A stretch of 64,000 bases of DNA from the NCBI RefSeq assembly GCF_051842935.1, contig NZ_JBPXRR010000002.1:1-64000 (forward strand), written 5' to 3'. Of this stretch, positions 1-8,165 are shown one piece after another. The DNA is from Pseudalkalibacillus sp051842935 (lineage in GTDB: Bacteria; Bacillota; Bacilli; Bacillales; Fictibacillaceae). The notes under the pieces were generated by a model. The model was not told the origin of the DNA. It did no database searches and saw only the letters and a program-made list of their open reading frames with translations. The translations under genes were made by a program, and so were the position numbers. Position 1 is the first letter of the stretch, and the number at the start of each line of letters is the position of its first letter.

Positions 1-21
1 AGGATCAAACTCTCCAATAAA
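1..21 (-). rRNA. 16S ribosomal RNA, 5' end only
   Basis: Read on the minus strand, the first bases give TTTATTGGAGAGTTTGATCC, the conserved 5' terminus of Bacillus 16S rRNA. The rest of the gene lies to the left of the window. The leader and two promoters to the right confirm that this is the head of an rRNA operon transcribed leftwards. In B. subtilis an rRNA operon also flanks ygxA. Confidence 0.93.
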
Positions 22-195
22 GTGTTTGATTGCTCATTAAATGTAAATCGAAATTGATTCAGGGTTCTTATAAAAAGACCCGTTTCACGCTTGGCTTTTG
101 TTCAGTTTTCAAAGAGCTGTTTCCTTCGATGTCGACCCGCAAAATACGATGTCTTTTATCGAAGAATTTTGTTTGTCGTTGTCTTAACAGCGACT
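22..195 (-). other. rRNA operon leader with boxA-like antitermination sequence
   Basis: Transcribed leader between the rRNA promoters and the 16S 5' end. At about 95-118 the minus strand reads AGCTCTTTGAAAACTGAAC, the conserved Bacillus rRNA leader motif containing the boxA-like antitermination signal. Open frames on the plus strand here are chance frames over rRNA leader and promoter DNA. Confidence 0.75.
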
Positions 196-200
196 TTTAT

Positions 201-229
201 AGAATATCATCTGCAAGCTCCGCTGTCAA
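201..229 (-). promoter_or_regulatory. rRNA operon promoter, proximal (P2)
   Basis: Minus strand: -35 TTGACA (224-229), 17-base spacer, -10 TATTCT (201-206). A textbook sigma-A rRNA promoter closest to the 16S gene. Confidence 0.8.
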
Positions 230-308
230 CGACTTTTTTTGCTGTTTTCTTTTTTCTTTCGTGGTTTACAAAAGAAATATCCCGCCGCCTTCCGTAGCGA
301 CGAGATAT

Positions 309-338
309 AATATACCATGCTTCAAAAAGAAGTGTCAA
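309..338 (-). promoter_or_regulatory. rRNA operon promoter, distal (P1)
   Basis: Minus strand: -35 TTGACA (333-338), 18-base spacer, -10 TATATT (309-314). With the promoter about 105 bases downstream it makes the tandem arrangement usual for Bacillus rRNA operons. Confidence 0.75.
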
Positions 339-431
339 TAACAATTTCGTAATTAATTTAGATGTTTGTCTATAAGTAGTTCACCATTCAATTGGATCAC
401 TTAATGGAGAATTCTATCTATAAAGAATGAC

Positions 432-1301
432 TTACTTTCTGAACTGATAAGTCCTGTGGTAAATCCCTTTCCCCTTTGTTTCGTTACGAACGACTTGAAT
501 GTACTCTTTTTCGATAAGATGCTCAATCATTGCTCCTAGATCGATCTTATAATCTTCCATTTCAGGATGCTGCATCAATTCATAGAAAGACCAAGAATCG
601 ACTTTTGTCTGCATGATATCTTTCAGATGACGAGAACCAAGCTCCGTTTTGGATGAGAGAGAAAACTCATTTGCCAGAAGTAACAGTTCAATCCGTTTAT
701 GGATCGGTTCATCACTGGACGTCAATTCTTCATATAATTTGTAGATTTCCGGTTCAATCTGTCTCACCTGGTTCCAAACCGTTACCTCTGGATAGAAACC
801 ATGTTCAATGACAGATAACCTCGCTAGATGATGTAGGGCATGGATAATATTATTGTAAGCATCAAGGTAATGACCGGCATAATATAGTTCTTTTCCATCT
901 GAAAAACGACGGACAAGCTTTGCGAACTCGATACCGATCTTCTTCTTACGTTCTGCAAGAGGAAAATCGTTGATCCTCTTCTTCAATGCATCTACGAATT
1001 CATTTCGATCAAACAATACTTTACCATTGACTACCCAATCCACGACTCTTCGGTGCGAGCCGAGCATCAACCATTCATTGAGCTGCTGGAGGTCGACCAC
1101 ATGAAGGGCTGCCTTTTTATCCTCAAACTCATAATGCTTGACCTGCCATGAGTCTTCTGCTTTTTCCACAATAATGAACAAAATGACATCGAAGTGATCC
1201 GTCGAAGGGCTGAACGCTTTGTGCTTCTCGACCAACAATACCCCCAGGGTTTCCTCTCGACTAGCTCTTTCCTGATAGAGCGGTCGTAATATATCTTCCA
1301 T
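432..1301 (-). CDS. ygxA: Nucleotidyltransferase-like protein, YgxA family
   Basis: Soluble protein of about 289 residues resembling B. subtilis YgxA, which sits at the same place next to an rRNA operon, YgzB and PerR. The N-terminal half resembles a nucleotidyltransferase-like fold and the C-terminal half is helical, ending in a possible winged-helix segment. The biochemical role is not known and I do not see an obvious intact GS...DxD catalytic signature. An ATG twelve bases upstream (1313) directly abuts the AGGAG sequence, too close to be used, so the ATG at 1301 is preferred, although its spacing is long. The gene is divergent from ygzB. Confidence 0.75.
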   Translation of the reverse strand: MEDILRPLYQERASREETLGVLLVEKHKAFSPSTDHFDVILFIIVEKAEDSWQVKHYEFEDKKAALHVVDLQQLNEWLMLGSHRRVVDWVVNGKVLFDRNEFVDALKKRINDFPLAERKKKIGIEFAKLVRRFSDGKELYYAGHYLDAYNNIIHALHHLARLSVIEHGFYPEVTVWNQVRQIEPEIYKLYEELTSSDEPIHKRIELLLLANEFSLSSKTELGSRHLKDIMQTKVDSWSFYELMQHPEMEDYKIDLGAMIEHLIEKEYIQVVRNETKGKGIYHRTYQFRK

Positions 1302-1457
1302 CTTTTCAATCATCTCCTGTATGAATGTCCGTGTTCTTCACTTTTTACATTATTCCATATGATATCGGTTTTTCCTTTTACAATATGAAAAGTTAAAAGA
1401 TTGTTCATGATTTCGAAAAATATCTTTGCTATACTGTGTGCAGGAGGAATGTATATT

Positions 1458-1823
1458 ATGGATATCAAATATACAAGTAAAATAAATAAAATCAGGACCT
1501 TTGCACTAAGCCTCGTGTTCATCGGAATCGTGATTATGTATGCAGGTCTTTATTTTAAAGCCAGCTTTACTGTTATGACCATCTTCATGTTAATTGGATT
1601 TCTTGCAACATTATCGAGCGCTGCCGTATATATATGGATCGGAATGTTATCCACGAAAGCTGTTCAGGTCGAATGCCCGAACTGCAACAAGGTCACAAAA
1701 GTGCTTGGTCGTGTAGATGCATGCATGTTCTGCAAACAACCGCTAACGTTGGATCCTAACCTTGATGGTGTGGAATTCGATGAAAAGTATAATCACAAAA
1801 AGAAGAGCAAAGAAAAAAGCTGA
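1458..1823 (+). CDS. ygzB: YgzB family small membrane protein with zinc-ribbon-like cysteines
   Basis: Predicted 121-residue membrane protein. Two hydrophobic segments (about residues 14-34 and 40-62) are followed by a soluble tail with a CPNC pair and, 15 residues later, a CMFC pair. That spacing suggests a small zinc ribbon. The acidic/lysine-rich C-terminus is probably disordered. AGGAGG at 1442-1447 fixes the start at the ATG at 1458; the ATG at 1449 touches the ribosome binding site. Its position between ygxA and perR matches B. subtilis ygzB, whose function is unknown. Confidence 0.8.
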   Translation: MDIKYTSKINKIRTFALSLVFIGIVIMYAGLYFKASFTVMTIFMLIGFLATLSSAAVYIWIGMLSTKAVQVECPNCNKVTKVLGRVDACMFCKQPLTLDPNLDGVEFDEKYNHKKKSKEKS

Positions 1824-1846
1824 GGTATGGACCTCAGCTTTTTTTA
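1813..1846. terminator. Bidirectional terminator between ygzB and perR
   Basis: Perfect inverted repeat AAGCTGAGGT / ACCTCAGCTT with an ATGG loop, A-rich on one side and T-rich on the other. It can terminate both the rightward ygzB transcript and the leftward perR transcript; it overlaps the perR stop codon. Confidence 0.85.
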
Positions 1847-2281
1847 GTGGACTTTTTGACAATCCGGACAAGTGCCATACACTTCCATCCGGTGATTATT
1901 TACTTTAAAACCGGTAACATGTTCCGCAACGTTCTCGACTTCATCCAATCCTGGATAAGAAAAATCGACGATCTTACCACATTCCTCACAGATGACGTGG
2001 TAGTGATCGGTTGTTACACAGTCAAACCGGCTGGATGAATCACCATAGGTCAATTCCTTGACGAGTCCAGCGTTTTTGAATACACGCAAATTGTTATAGA
2101 CGGTCGCAACACTCATATTTGGAAACTTGCTTTCTAATGCTTTATAAATCTCATCTGCCGTTGGATGAGACAACGTTTGAATCAAATACTCTAAAATCGC
2201 ATGACGTTGGGGCGTTATGCGAACTCCCGCATCTTTCAACGTATCAACCGCTGTCTGTAATCGGCTTTCTTCATGAGTCAT
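1844..2281 (-). CDS. perR: Peroxide-responsive repressor PerR (Fur family)
   Basis: Fur-family metal-dependent repressor of 145 residues, the same length as B. subtilis PerR. The N-terminal winged helix carries the recognition segment ATVYNNLRVF. The C-terminal dimerisation domain holds the metal-binding DHYHVICEEC segment and a second CPDC pair, the structural zinc site. Known role: with Fe2+ or Mn2+ it represses catalase, peroxiredoxin and related genes; peroxide oxidises a histidine ligand and releases it from DNA. The start at 2281 was chosen because AGAGG lies 9 bases upstream, versus 3 bases for the ATG at 2287. A Per box overlaps its own promoter. Confidence 0.93.
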   Translation of the reverse strand: MTHEESRLQTAVDTLKDAGVRITPQRHAILEYLIQTLSHPTADEIYKALESKFPNMSVATVYNNLRVFKNAGLVKELTYGDSSSRFDCVTTDHYHVICEECGKIVDFSYPGLDEVENVAEHVTGFKVNNHRMEVYGTCPDCQKVH

Positions 2282-2316
2282 CGTCATGCACCTCTCTTCC
2301 GAAAGACATTCTTACT

Positions 2317-2331
2317 TTATAATATTTATAA
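2317..2331. promoter_or_regulatory. Per box (PerR operator)
   Basis: TTATAATATTTATAA differs from the PerR consensus TTATAATNATTATAA at one position. It begins just downstream of the perR -10 element, where repressor binding would block initiation. This implies autoregulation, as in B. subtilis. Confidence 0.8.
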
Positions 2332-2333
2332 AT

Positions 2334-2363
2334 AGTGTACACGGTACTTGTGAATGTTGTCAA
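2334..2363 (-). promoter_or_regulatory. perR promoter
   Basis: Minus strand: TTGACA (2358-2363), 18-base spacer, TACACT (2334-2339). The transcription start would fall inside the adjoining Per box. Confidence 0.7.
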
Positions 2364-2387
2364 TTAAAACCCTTATGGTGCTTGACT

Positions 2388-2939
2388 TCACTCTTCTTCA
2401 TGCAGAATAGGTTCAGTCATACCTGATTGCTGGTTTACATATCTCGCTGCGACGAACAAGAAATCCGACAAGCGGTTCAAATAGGAAAGTACGAGCGGAT
2501 TGACGTCTTCGATTGCTACGGCTTGACGCTCAGCGCGCCTTGAAACCGTTCGTGCGACATGAAGGGCTGAAGCCGATTGTGAACCTCCAGGCAAGATGAA
2601 CTGCTTTAATGGCGTAAGTTTATCATCCCAACGGTCAATCGCTTCTTCGAGGAAAGAAATATCCTTTTCTTCGAGCGTCCATCCGACCTTTTTCCCTTTC
2701 GGTGTCGCAAGTTCCGCTCCGACATGGAACAGGACCGTTTGGACTCTTAGCAATGTTTTCTCGAAATCGACCTTCCATTCCCGATCATTCTCGTCCAAGT
2801 GACTAAGAGCCAGACCGATCATCGAGTTCGCCTCGTCACACGTACCATACGCCTCTACTCTTGCATCGTTTTTAGGGACGCGATCTCCATAAACTAATGA
2901 CGTTGTGCCTTTGTCGCCTGATTTTGTGTAGATCTTCAT
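2388..2939 (-). CDS. Cob(I)yrinic acid a,c-diamide adenosyltransferase, PduO type
   Basis: 183-residue PduO-type ATP:corrinoid adenosyltransferase (B. subtilis YvqK family). It transfers the 5'-deoxyadenosyl group of ATP to cob(I)alamin, making coenzyme B12. Family features visible: the N-terminal YTKSGDKGTTSL ATP-binding segment, DARVEAYGTCDEANS, and the C-terminal RRAERQAV...YLNRLSDFLF segment with its arginines. It starts three bases after the stop of the dehydrogenase gene upstream, so the two are probably co-transcribed. No cobalamin riboswitch is visible, and no B12-dependent enzyme is next to it. Confidence 0.9.
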   Translation of the reverse strand: MKIYTKSGDKGTTSLVYGDRVPKNDARVEAYGTCDEANSMIGLALSHLDENDREWKVDFEKTLLRVQTVLFHVGAELATPKGKKVGWTLEEKDISFLEEAIDRWDDKLTPLKQFILPGGSQSASALHVARTVSRRAERQAVAIEDVNPLVLSYLNRLSDFLFVAARYVNQQSGMTEPILHEEE

Positions 2940-2941
2940 TC

Positions 2942-3892
2942 TTAATACCCCCTATTAACATCGATTTTATTCATATAGTTCCCTTCACCAGTCCGGTACA
3001 CGCGGAGATTAGAGAGGAATTGTTCAAATGCTCTGTCCTGATATTGAGGTGTAATACCCGAAATATGCGGAGTGACGGTCACATTCTCCATTTCCCATAG
3101 GACGCTGTCTTCTGGTAAAGGTTCTTCTTCCATGACATCCAGTACAGCATGAGCGATCTGGTTTTCACGCATCGCTTCAACCAGACCATCCTGGTCGACC
3201 GTTGTCCCTCTTCCGATATTGATAAAAACAGCATGCTCTTGCATCTGCTCGAAATGTTCTTTTTTCAAAAGTTGATGCGTTTCCTTCGTCCTTGGTAACA
3301 CGGAAACGAGGAAATCCACTTCTTGTAACAGGCTGTCAAGCTCAGAGATTTTCATCGTCTCATCGAAATGATCGGCAGGGTTTCCACTTCGGTTTACGCC
3401 AATCGTTTTCATGCGGAAAGCTTTTGAGAGCCTTGCAATTTCCGAACCTATCGCACCTGCTCCTAAAACACCAATCGTCTTCCCATGAAGTTCTTCCATC
3501 TTAACGCGGCGATTCCACACTTTATCCTTCTGGTTCTCATGAATCAGCGCTAGATTACGGGTAACCTGAAGCATCATCCCAATCGTGTATTCGGCCATCG
3601 GTACCTGGTGGATGCCTCTTGCATTTGTAACGAGCATGTTTCGTTCTTTAATCGCCTGGAATGGCATCTTATCGAGACCAGCCGATAGAACATGAATCCA
3701 TTTCAAGTTGGTCGCTACTTGTATGGATTCGGGTTTTAAATCTTCCCCATACGTCAGGAGGATATCGGCCTCAGGTAAATAAGGAGTCGCTTCCTCAATG
3801 TTCTGGCAGAACTGCCACTGGATATCTGGATAGTCCTTCGTCAATTGATCTTTAATTCTAGAACGGATTTTAGCTGAAGATACAATGAACAT
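2942..3892 (-). CDS. D-2-hydroxyacid dehydrogenase (NAD-dependent)
   Basis: 316-residue D-isomer-specific 2-hydroxyacid dehydrogenase. It has the Rossmann nucleotide-binding segment GVLGAGAIGSEIARL (about residues 140-155), the NIGRGTTVDQDGL region with the substrate-binding arginine, the glutamate region LDVMEEEPLPEDS and the catalytic histidine in VTPHISG. The family reduces 2-keto acids to D-2-hydroxy acids, or the reverse; the substrate cannot be told from sequence. First gene of a two-gene unit with the adenosyltransferase. GGTGG lies upstream of the ATG. Confidence 0.87.
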   Translation of the reverse strand: MFIVSSAKIRSRIKDQLTKDYPDIQWQFCQNIEEATPYLPEADILLTYGEDLKPESIQVATNLKWIHVLSAGLDKMPFQAIKERNMLVTNARGIHQVPMAEYTIGMMLQVTRNLALIHENQKDKVWNRRVKMEELHGKTIGVLGAGAIGSEIARLSKAFRMKTIGVNRSGNPADHFDETMKISELDSLLQEVDFLVSVLPRTKETHQLLKKEHFEQMQEHAVFINIGRGTTVDQDGLVEAMRENQIAHAVLDVMEEEPLPEDSVLWEMENVTVTPHISGITPQYQDRAFEQFLSNLRVYRTGEGNYMNKIDVNRGY

Positions 3893-3959
3893 CGTTGTTC
3901 CACCTCTGTTATATATGTAGGATTACAAGTTTATCATTGAAGGATTGAATTCTCAGTTG

Positions 3960-4012
3960 CCGTTAAAGACTCTTTCGCACCCTGAAAACTGTAATTCTCC
4001 ATTTTCGGGCAT
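3960..4012. repeat. Diverged single copy of the 52-bp intergenic repeat
   Basis: Read in the opposite orientation, this stretch matches the unit of the tandem array at 37617-37860: ACTCTTTCGCACCCTGAAAA here against GCTCTTGCGCACCCCGAAAA in the reverse complement of the array unit. It lies in the 230-base gap between bcp and the dehydrogenase gene, which otherwise shows no gene. Confidence 0.5.
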
Positions 4013-4083
4013 CGCAAGCCTCAAACTCACTGCCATTTCAAGTTTTCTGACGATTTAATCGTATCATAAAGGGGTTCTAAGTA

Positions 4084-4119
4084 AAAATAAAAACGAGGTT
4101 GTAGGAACCCCGTTTTTAC
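4084..4119 (-). terminator. Terminator of bcp
   Basis: AAAAACGAGGTT / AACCCCGTTTTT stem (one mismatch) with a short loop, immediately after the bcp stop codon. T-runs on both sides make it potentially bidirectional. Confidence 0.7.
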
Positions 4120-4122
4120 CTA

Positions 4123-4590
4123 TTACATATTCTCTTTAATGTAGTTGAGCGCTTCTTCTACGTGATCTTTCACGCGAACCTTGCGCCATTCTTTGACGAG
4201 TTCTCCATCTTCATCAATGATGAAGGTCGAACGGACAATGCCCATATACTCTTTCCCGAAATTCTTCTTCAGTTGCCAGACACCGTATTGCTCGGCAACC
4301 TCATGATCCTCATCTGCCAGTAGCAAGAATGGCAGATCATGCTTCTCGATGAATTTCTTGTGACGGTCTATCGGGTCAGGGCTGACACCGAGTATCACAG
4401 TGTTCTGATCACTGAATTCGCTGTGGTGATCTCTGAAGTCACATGCTTCCGTCGTACAACCTGGCGTCATGTCTTTCGGATAGAAATACAACACGACATT
4501 TTTTCCTTTGAAGTCAGAGAGGCTAACCTTCTCTCCATTGTTTGCTTCTAGTGTGAAATTTGGTGCTTTTTCTCCTGTTTTAACAGTCAT
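4123..4590 (-). CDS. bcp: Thioredoxin-dependent thiol peroxidase, Bcp/PrxQ type
   Basis: 155-residue peroxiredoxin of the Bcp/PrxQ group, the YgaF equivalent of this gene block. The peroxidatic cysteine is in TPGCTTEAC and the resolving cysteine follows five residues later, the PrxQ pattern; YPKDMTPGC is the active-site loop. It reduces H2O2 and organic hydroperoxides using thioredoxin and acts in the cytoplasm. The frame is open upstream, but AGGAGGG eight bases before the ATG at 4590 and the conserved N-terminus fix the start. I saw no Per box here, although perR is close. Confidence 0.92.
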   Translation of the reverse strand: MTVKTGEKAPNFTLEANNGEKVSLSDFKGKNVVLYFYPKDMTPGCTTEACDFRDHHSEFSDQNTVILGVSPDPIDRHKKFIEKHDLPFLLLADEDHEVAEQYGVWQLKKNFGKEYMGIVRSTFIIDEDGELVKEWRKVRVKDHVEEALNYIKENM

Positions 4591-4687
4591 GTTCGAGAAC
4601 CCTCCTATACATAATCGATATCCGTGTCCGAAAACTGGACATCTTCCTGCTTTAAGGGTACCCAATCTTCAATTCTGTTACAAGTAA

Positions 4688-5110
4688 TCAGTCCGTATCA
4701 ACGACTGTTGAAAGGACGAATGCAGCTGGCAGAAGGTAACCGACCAGTGCTTCTATGACAGAGATCCACCTGCCGAGTCCGACTGGGGTGATGTCTCCAT
4801 AACCGACGGACAATAAGGTGACCGCGCTGAAATAGGAAACCGCTTCAGTCAATTCGGTAAAATCTCCGTTAACCGGTACCCCACCTTCCATCAGGACAGG
4901 AACACCCGTGATGATGAGTGTAAAGTAGATCGATCCGAAGCCAAAGATGATGATGGAATAAACGATGAATAAAGCCATCAAGTCTTCAAACGAGATGAAC
5001 TTCCTAGGTTTTTTATGTGAAGGACGGGGATGTCGAAAGAATGACATGATACTTCTTTGGATGATGAAAAACACGACACAAATGACACCAACAATCATTA
5101 ATAGATCCAT
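4688..5110 (-). CDS. Two-transmembrane potassium channel
   Basis: 140-residue membrane protein with an N-terminal hydrophobic helix (about residues 3-20), a second at 45-65, and a pore loop plus helix near the C-terminus. The selectivity-filter signature SVGYGDITP marks it as a K+ channel pore of the ion-trans-2 family. No ligand-gating RCK or cyclic-nucleotide domain follows, so this is a minimal channel. AGAGG eight bases before the ATG at 5110 sets the start. The transcript may read on into bcp. Confidence 0.82.
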   Translation of the reverse strand: MDLLMIVGVICVVFFIIQRSIMSFFRHPRPSHKKPRKFISFEDLMALFIVYSIIIFGFGSIYFTLIITGVPVLMEGGVPVNGDFTELTEAVSYFSAVTLLSVGYGDITPVGLGRWISVIEALVGYLLPAAFVLSTVVDTD

Positions 5111-5172
5111 CCAATCCACCTCTCCACAATGTATGCGGAAAGCGGGGAAAAATGGACAGGTTTTTACCGCAC

Positions 5173-5200
5173 GAAAAAACCCCCACTATTGTGGAGGTCC
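5173..5200 (-). terminator. Terminator of the CBS-domain membrane protein gene
   Basis: Minus strand CCTCCAC / GTGGGGG stem with an AATA loop, followed by TTTTTT. Confidence 0.8.
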
Positions 5201-5206
5201 CTTCCC

Positions 5207-6490
5207 TTAGTCTGCAACTGCAGCGATCCGTTTGATCTGCTGATCGTCCGCTTCTGAAATTTTAAAGCTGACATGCCCGTAAGTGAATTCGTCCCCTTCT
5301 ATGACTTCGGAAGTTTGGGATAAGATCCAGCCTCCGATCGTATCGAGTTCGGAGTCGTCTATATCCAATCCGAAGAACTCGTTCACATCGGCAATCAACG
5401 CTTTTCCATCCAGGATCGCATGTTGATCGTTCACTTTCTTGATTTGTGGTTGCTCTTCAATATCGAATTCGTCTCGGATTTCTCCGACGATTTCTTCTAA
5501 TATGTCCTCTACCGTTACAAGTCCAGCCGTTCCGCCATACTCATCGATCAAGATCATCATATGGATCCGTTCACGTTGCATCTGGACAAGAAGGTTCTTG
5601 ATCGGCGTGGTCTCGATCACTTTCGTTACCGGACGGATGAAATCCTCTATCGGTTTGTTTTCATTCTTCAACAATGAATTGAACACTTCTTTAATGTTCA
5701 CGATTCCGACGATACGATCCTTATCTCCATCCGCTACAGGATAACGGGTATATTTTTCACGGCTCATCACTTCAATGTTTTCTTCCATCTCTTCATCCGT
5801 GAACATACAGACCATCTCAGTACGCGGTACCATGATTTCCTTAGCAGTCCGATCATCGAATTCGAAGATCTTATTCACGTAGTGAAGCTCAGATTGATTG
5901 ATTTCACCACTCTTATAGCTTTCCGATAAAATAATTCGCAATTCCTCTTCCGAGTGGGCCATGTCATGTTCATTTGCTTGGCTGAAGCCGAGCATCCTGA
6001 TGATCAAACGAGCAGAACCGTTCAAGGACCAAATGAATGGATACATGATTTTCGCAAACCAAATCAGTGGCCTTGCTAAAAGTAAACTGATGGTTTCCGC
6101 TTTCTGAATCGCAACTGTCTTTGGTGCCAACTCCCCTAATACGACGTGTAAAAAGGTGATCAAGGAGAACGCTATGATGAACGATAGCGTACTTGCAAGG
6201 GTCGGGGAAATTTCGAACTGCTCAAATACAGGATGCAGCAGTTTTTCAACTGTCGGTTCCCCCAACCAACCAAGGCCGAGCGCGGTGATGGTGATTCCGA
6301 GCTGACAGGCGGAAAGATACCCGTCCAGATTGTCGAGCACTTTACGAGCGGCTTTCGCCCGCTTGTTTCCTTCTTCAACAAGCTTATCGATCTTTGTGGA
6401 TCTTACTTTTACAATTGCAAATTCTGCAGCGACGAAAAATGCGGTAGCCGCGATTAATATAGCGACAAGAATGAGATTAATGATTGCCAC
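5207..6490 (-). CDS. HlyC/CorC (CNNM) family membrane protein with CBS domains
   Basis: 427-residue protein in the family of B. subtilis MpfA (YhdP), YugS and YqhB. Order: a CNNM/DUF21 transmembrane domain (about residues 1-190, four hydrophobic segments), a CBS-domain pair (about 205-330, including MVPRTEMVC and IRPVTKVIETTPI), and a C-terminal CorC_HlyC domain. Family members export Mg2+ or are linked to Mg2+/Co2+ resistance; the older name hemolysin is not a functional claim. GTG start with GAGGAAGG six bases upstream; that sequence lies in a small hairpin (GCCTTC...GAAGGC). Confidence 0.85.
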   Translation of the reverse strand: MAIINLILVAILIAATAFFVAAEFAIVKVRSTKIDKLVEEGNKRAKAARKVLDNLDGYLSACQLGITITALGLGWLGEPTVEKLLHPVFEQFEISPTLASTLSFIIAFSLITFLHVVLGELAPKTVAIQKAETISLLLARPLIWFAKIMYPFIWSLNGSARLIIRMLGFSQANEHDMAHSEEELRIILSESYKSGEINQSELHYVNKIFEFDDRTAKEIMVPRTEMVCMFTDEEMEENIEVMSREKYTRYPVADGDKDRIVGIVNIKEVFNSLLKNENKPIEDFIRPVTKVIETTPIKNLLVQMQRERIHMMILIDEYGGTAGLVTVEDILEEIVGEIRDEFDIEEQPQIKKVNDQHAILDGKALIADVNEFFGLDIDDSELDTIGGWILSQTSEVIEGDEFTYGHVSFKISEADDQQIKRIAAVAD

Positions 6491-6581
6491 GGTTCGCCTT
6501 CCTCTTAAGAGAAGGCTTCACCTCCGTTATAAGATAATTTACTTCTATGTTCCCTCATAACCCCTAAAACATAACCTCGAA

Positions 6582-7367
6582 TTAACTTCCTGCTCCTCGA
6601 TACTTCGTCACACCTACATTCCATAGGAAAATCGAAAGGCCGAAGAACAAGATGCCCATGAACGGTGTCAAGAATGCGTAGCCGTACCACTCGGTTTTAT
6701 CGAGGAAAAAGGCGGCTGGATATACACCGACAAAGGCGAATGGTAAAATCCACGTCAACACATATCGGATCACCTGGTGGTAGATGTCGACGGGATAGCG
6801 CCCGAAGTTCCCGATGTTGTACATCATCGGCATGATGGCAGTCCGGCTGTCCGACCAGAAGCTGACAGTTGCGAGACTGATGAAGATCCCTGCATAAACG
6901 AGGGCTCCTCCGATGACGAACAGGATGAACAGGATCGGGTCATACCAATCGATCGTCAGCCCAAGGTTGCTTCCGGCATAAAACATGACGACGAGTCCTG
7001 TGATGATCCCGAACATCGACTCCAGTTCCATACGCTCAAGGATGACCTGGAACAAACTGTGGATCGGTCTGGTCAGGATGCGATCCAGTTCTCCTTTTAC
7101 GATATAACGCTCGTTGAAGTCCCAGATGTTGAAGAACGTCGAGAAAAAAGCGAATGGGACCAAAAAGAATCCGTAAATGAAAATGATTTCATCCTTCGTC
7201 CAGCCGCTTAACAATTTCGTGTGGCCGAAAACGACCAGGATGAAGATCAGGTTGACCGCCTGGAACAATAGGTCAGAGAGGAGCTCAACGACCATGTCCG
7301 AACGATAGGTCAAACGTGTCTTCATATATTGCCCGACATATTGCATGAAAATCGAAATATATCGCAT
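6582..7367 (-). CDS. ABC-2 type transporter permease (second permease of the operon)
   Basis: 261-residue membrane protein with six predicted hydrophobic segments, in the ABC-2 permease family often annotated as ABC-2 family transporter protein. It carries the charged motif GELDRILTRPIHSLFQ after the second segment, typical of this group. It follows the other permease by six bases and is the last gene of an ATPase-permease-permease operon. The partners suggest export, but the substrate is unknown. The two permeases are distant homologues and probably form a heterodimer. Confidence 0.82.
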   Translation of the reverse strand: MRYISIFMQYVGQYMKTRLTYRSDMVVELLSDLLFQAVNLIFILVVFGHTKLLSGWTKDEIIFIYGFFLVPFAFFSTFFNIWDFNERYIVKGELDRILTRPIHSLFQVILERMELESMFGIITGLVVMFYAGSNLGLTIDWYDPILFILFVIGGALVYAGIFISLATVSFWSDSRTAIMPMMYNIGNFGRYPVDIYHQVIRYVLTWILPFAFVGVYPAAFFLDKTEWYGYAFLTPFMGILFFGLSIFLWNVGVTKYRGAGS

Positions 7368-7373
7368 GACAGA

Positions 7374-8165
7374 TCAACCTCCTTGTATGACCATTTGTTT
7401 TTTTGCGAGCGTCCATAGGACCTGAATCGGAACAAGGAGAATGAGACACCAAACAAGTTGCATCATGATTGCGTTATACACTTCACTTCCGACAAACCCT
7501 TCTGAGAAGATCATACTCGGAACGTACGAAATGTATTGGAACGGAAACCATTCCATTGCCGATTGCGCCCATCCTGGATAGAAGCTGATCGGCAGGATCA
7601 ATCCGGAAAACAGGTCGATGACGACGCGCTTCGCTCTCATCAGACCATCATTATTAAATAGGAAGAAGGTGATGATGCCTGTCATCAAATTGATCTGCGT
7701 ATTGATGATGAAGCTGAAAATGATTGATATTCCGAAAAAACCCCATGTGGACAAGTTCGCTGAAAATTCCATCGGAAAAATGAGCGATACGATGAACATC
7801 CCAGGAACCGAGAAGAAGAATAACCGGAAGATCCCTTCTCCTAGCGCTGCCATCGTTTTCATATTCAAATAGTGATACGGCCGAATGAGTTCAACCGCTA
7901 CTTTTCCCTCTTTTATTTCGAGCGCGATTTCACGGTCGATGTTATTGAAGTAAAAAGCACGAGCCATCCACGCAACTGCGATGTATGTAGTCATCTGGAT
8001 GACGGAAAGTCCTTGAATGTCCTCTTTACCGCCATAGATGGCACTCCATAAAAAGTAATAAGCAGCGATGTTGATGCTATAGATGATGATTCCGCTGTAG
8101 TAATTTGTTCGGTAAGCGAGCATCATCAAAAACCGAATCCTGATCATTTCTATATATTTAGCCAT
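7374..8165 (-). CDS. ABC-2 type transporter permease (first permease of the operon)
   Basis: 263-residue membrane protein with about six hydrophobic segments. The conserved GKVAVELIRPYHYLN stretch aligns with GELDRILTRPIHSLFQ in the companion permease. The start is placed at 8165 because its ATGGCTAA overlaps the stop of the ATPase gene, the usual translational coupling. A longer frame to 8219 would run 62 bases into the ATPase gene without a better ribosome binding site. Middle gene of the exporter operon. Confidence 0.82.
   Translation of the reverse strand: MAKYIEMIRIRFLMMLAYRTNYYSGIIIYSINIAAYYFLWSAIYGGKEDIQGLSVIQMTTYIAVAWMARAFYFNNIDREIALEIKEGKVAVELIRPYHYLNMKTMAALGEGIFRLFFFSVPGMFIVSLIFPMEFSANLSTWGFFGISIIFSFIINTQINLMTGIITFFLFNNDGLMRAKRVVIDLFSGLILPISFYPGWAQSAMEWFPFQYISYVPSMIFSEGFVGSEVYNAIMMQLVWCLILLVPIQVLWTLAKKQMVIQGG

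Noticed and set aside
30..341. Plus-strand open frames at the left edge of the window
   Set aside because: They lie over the rRNA leader and the tandem rRNA promoters on the other strand, lack ribosome binding sites and show no protein-like composition.
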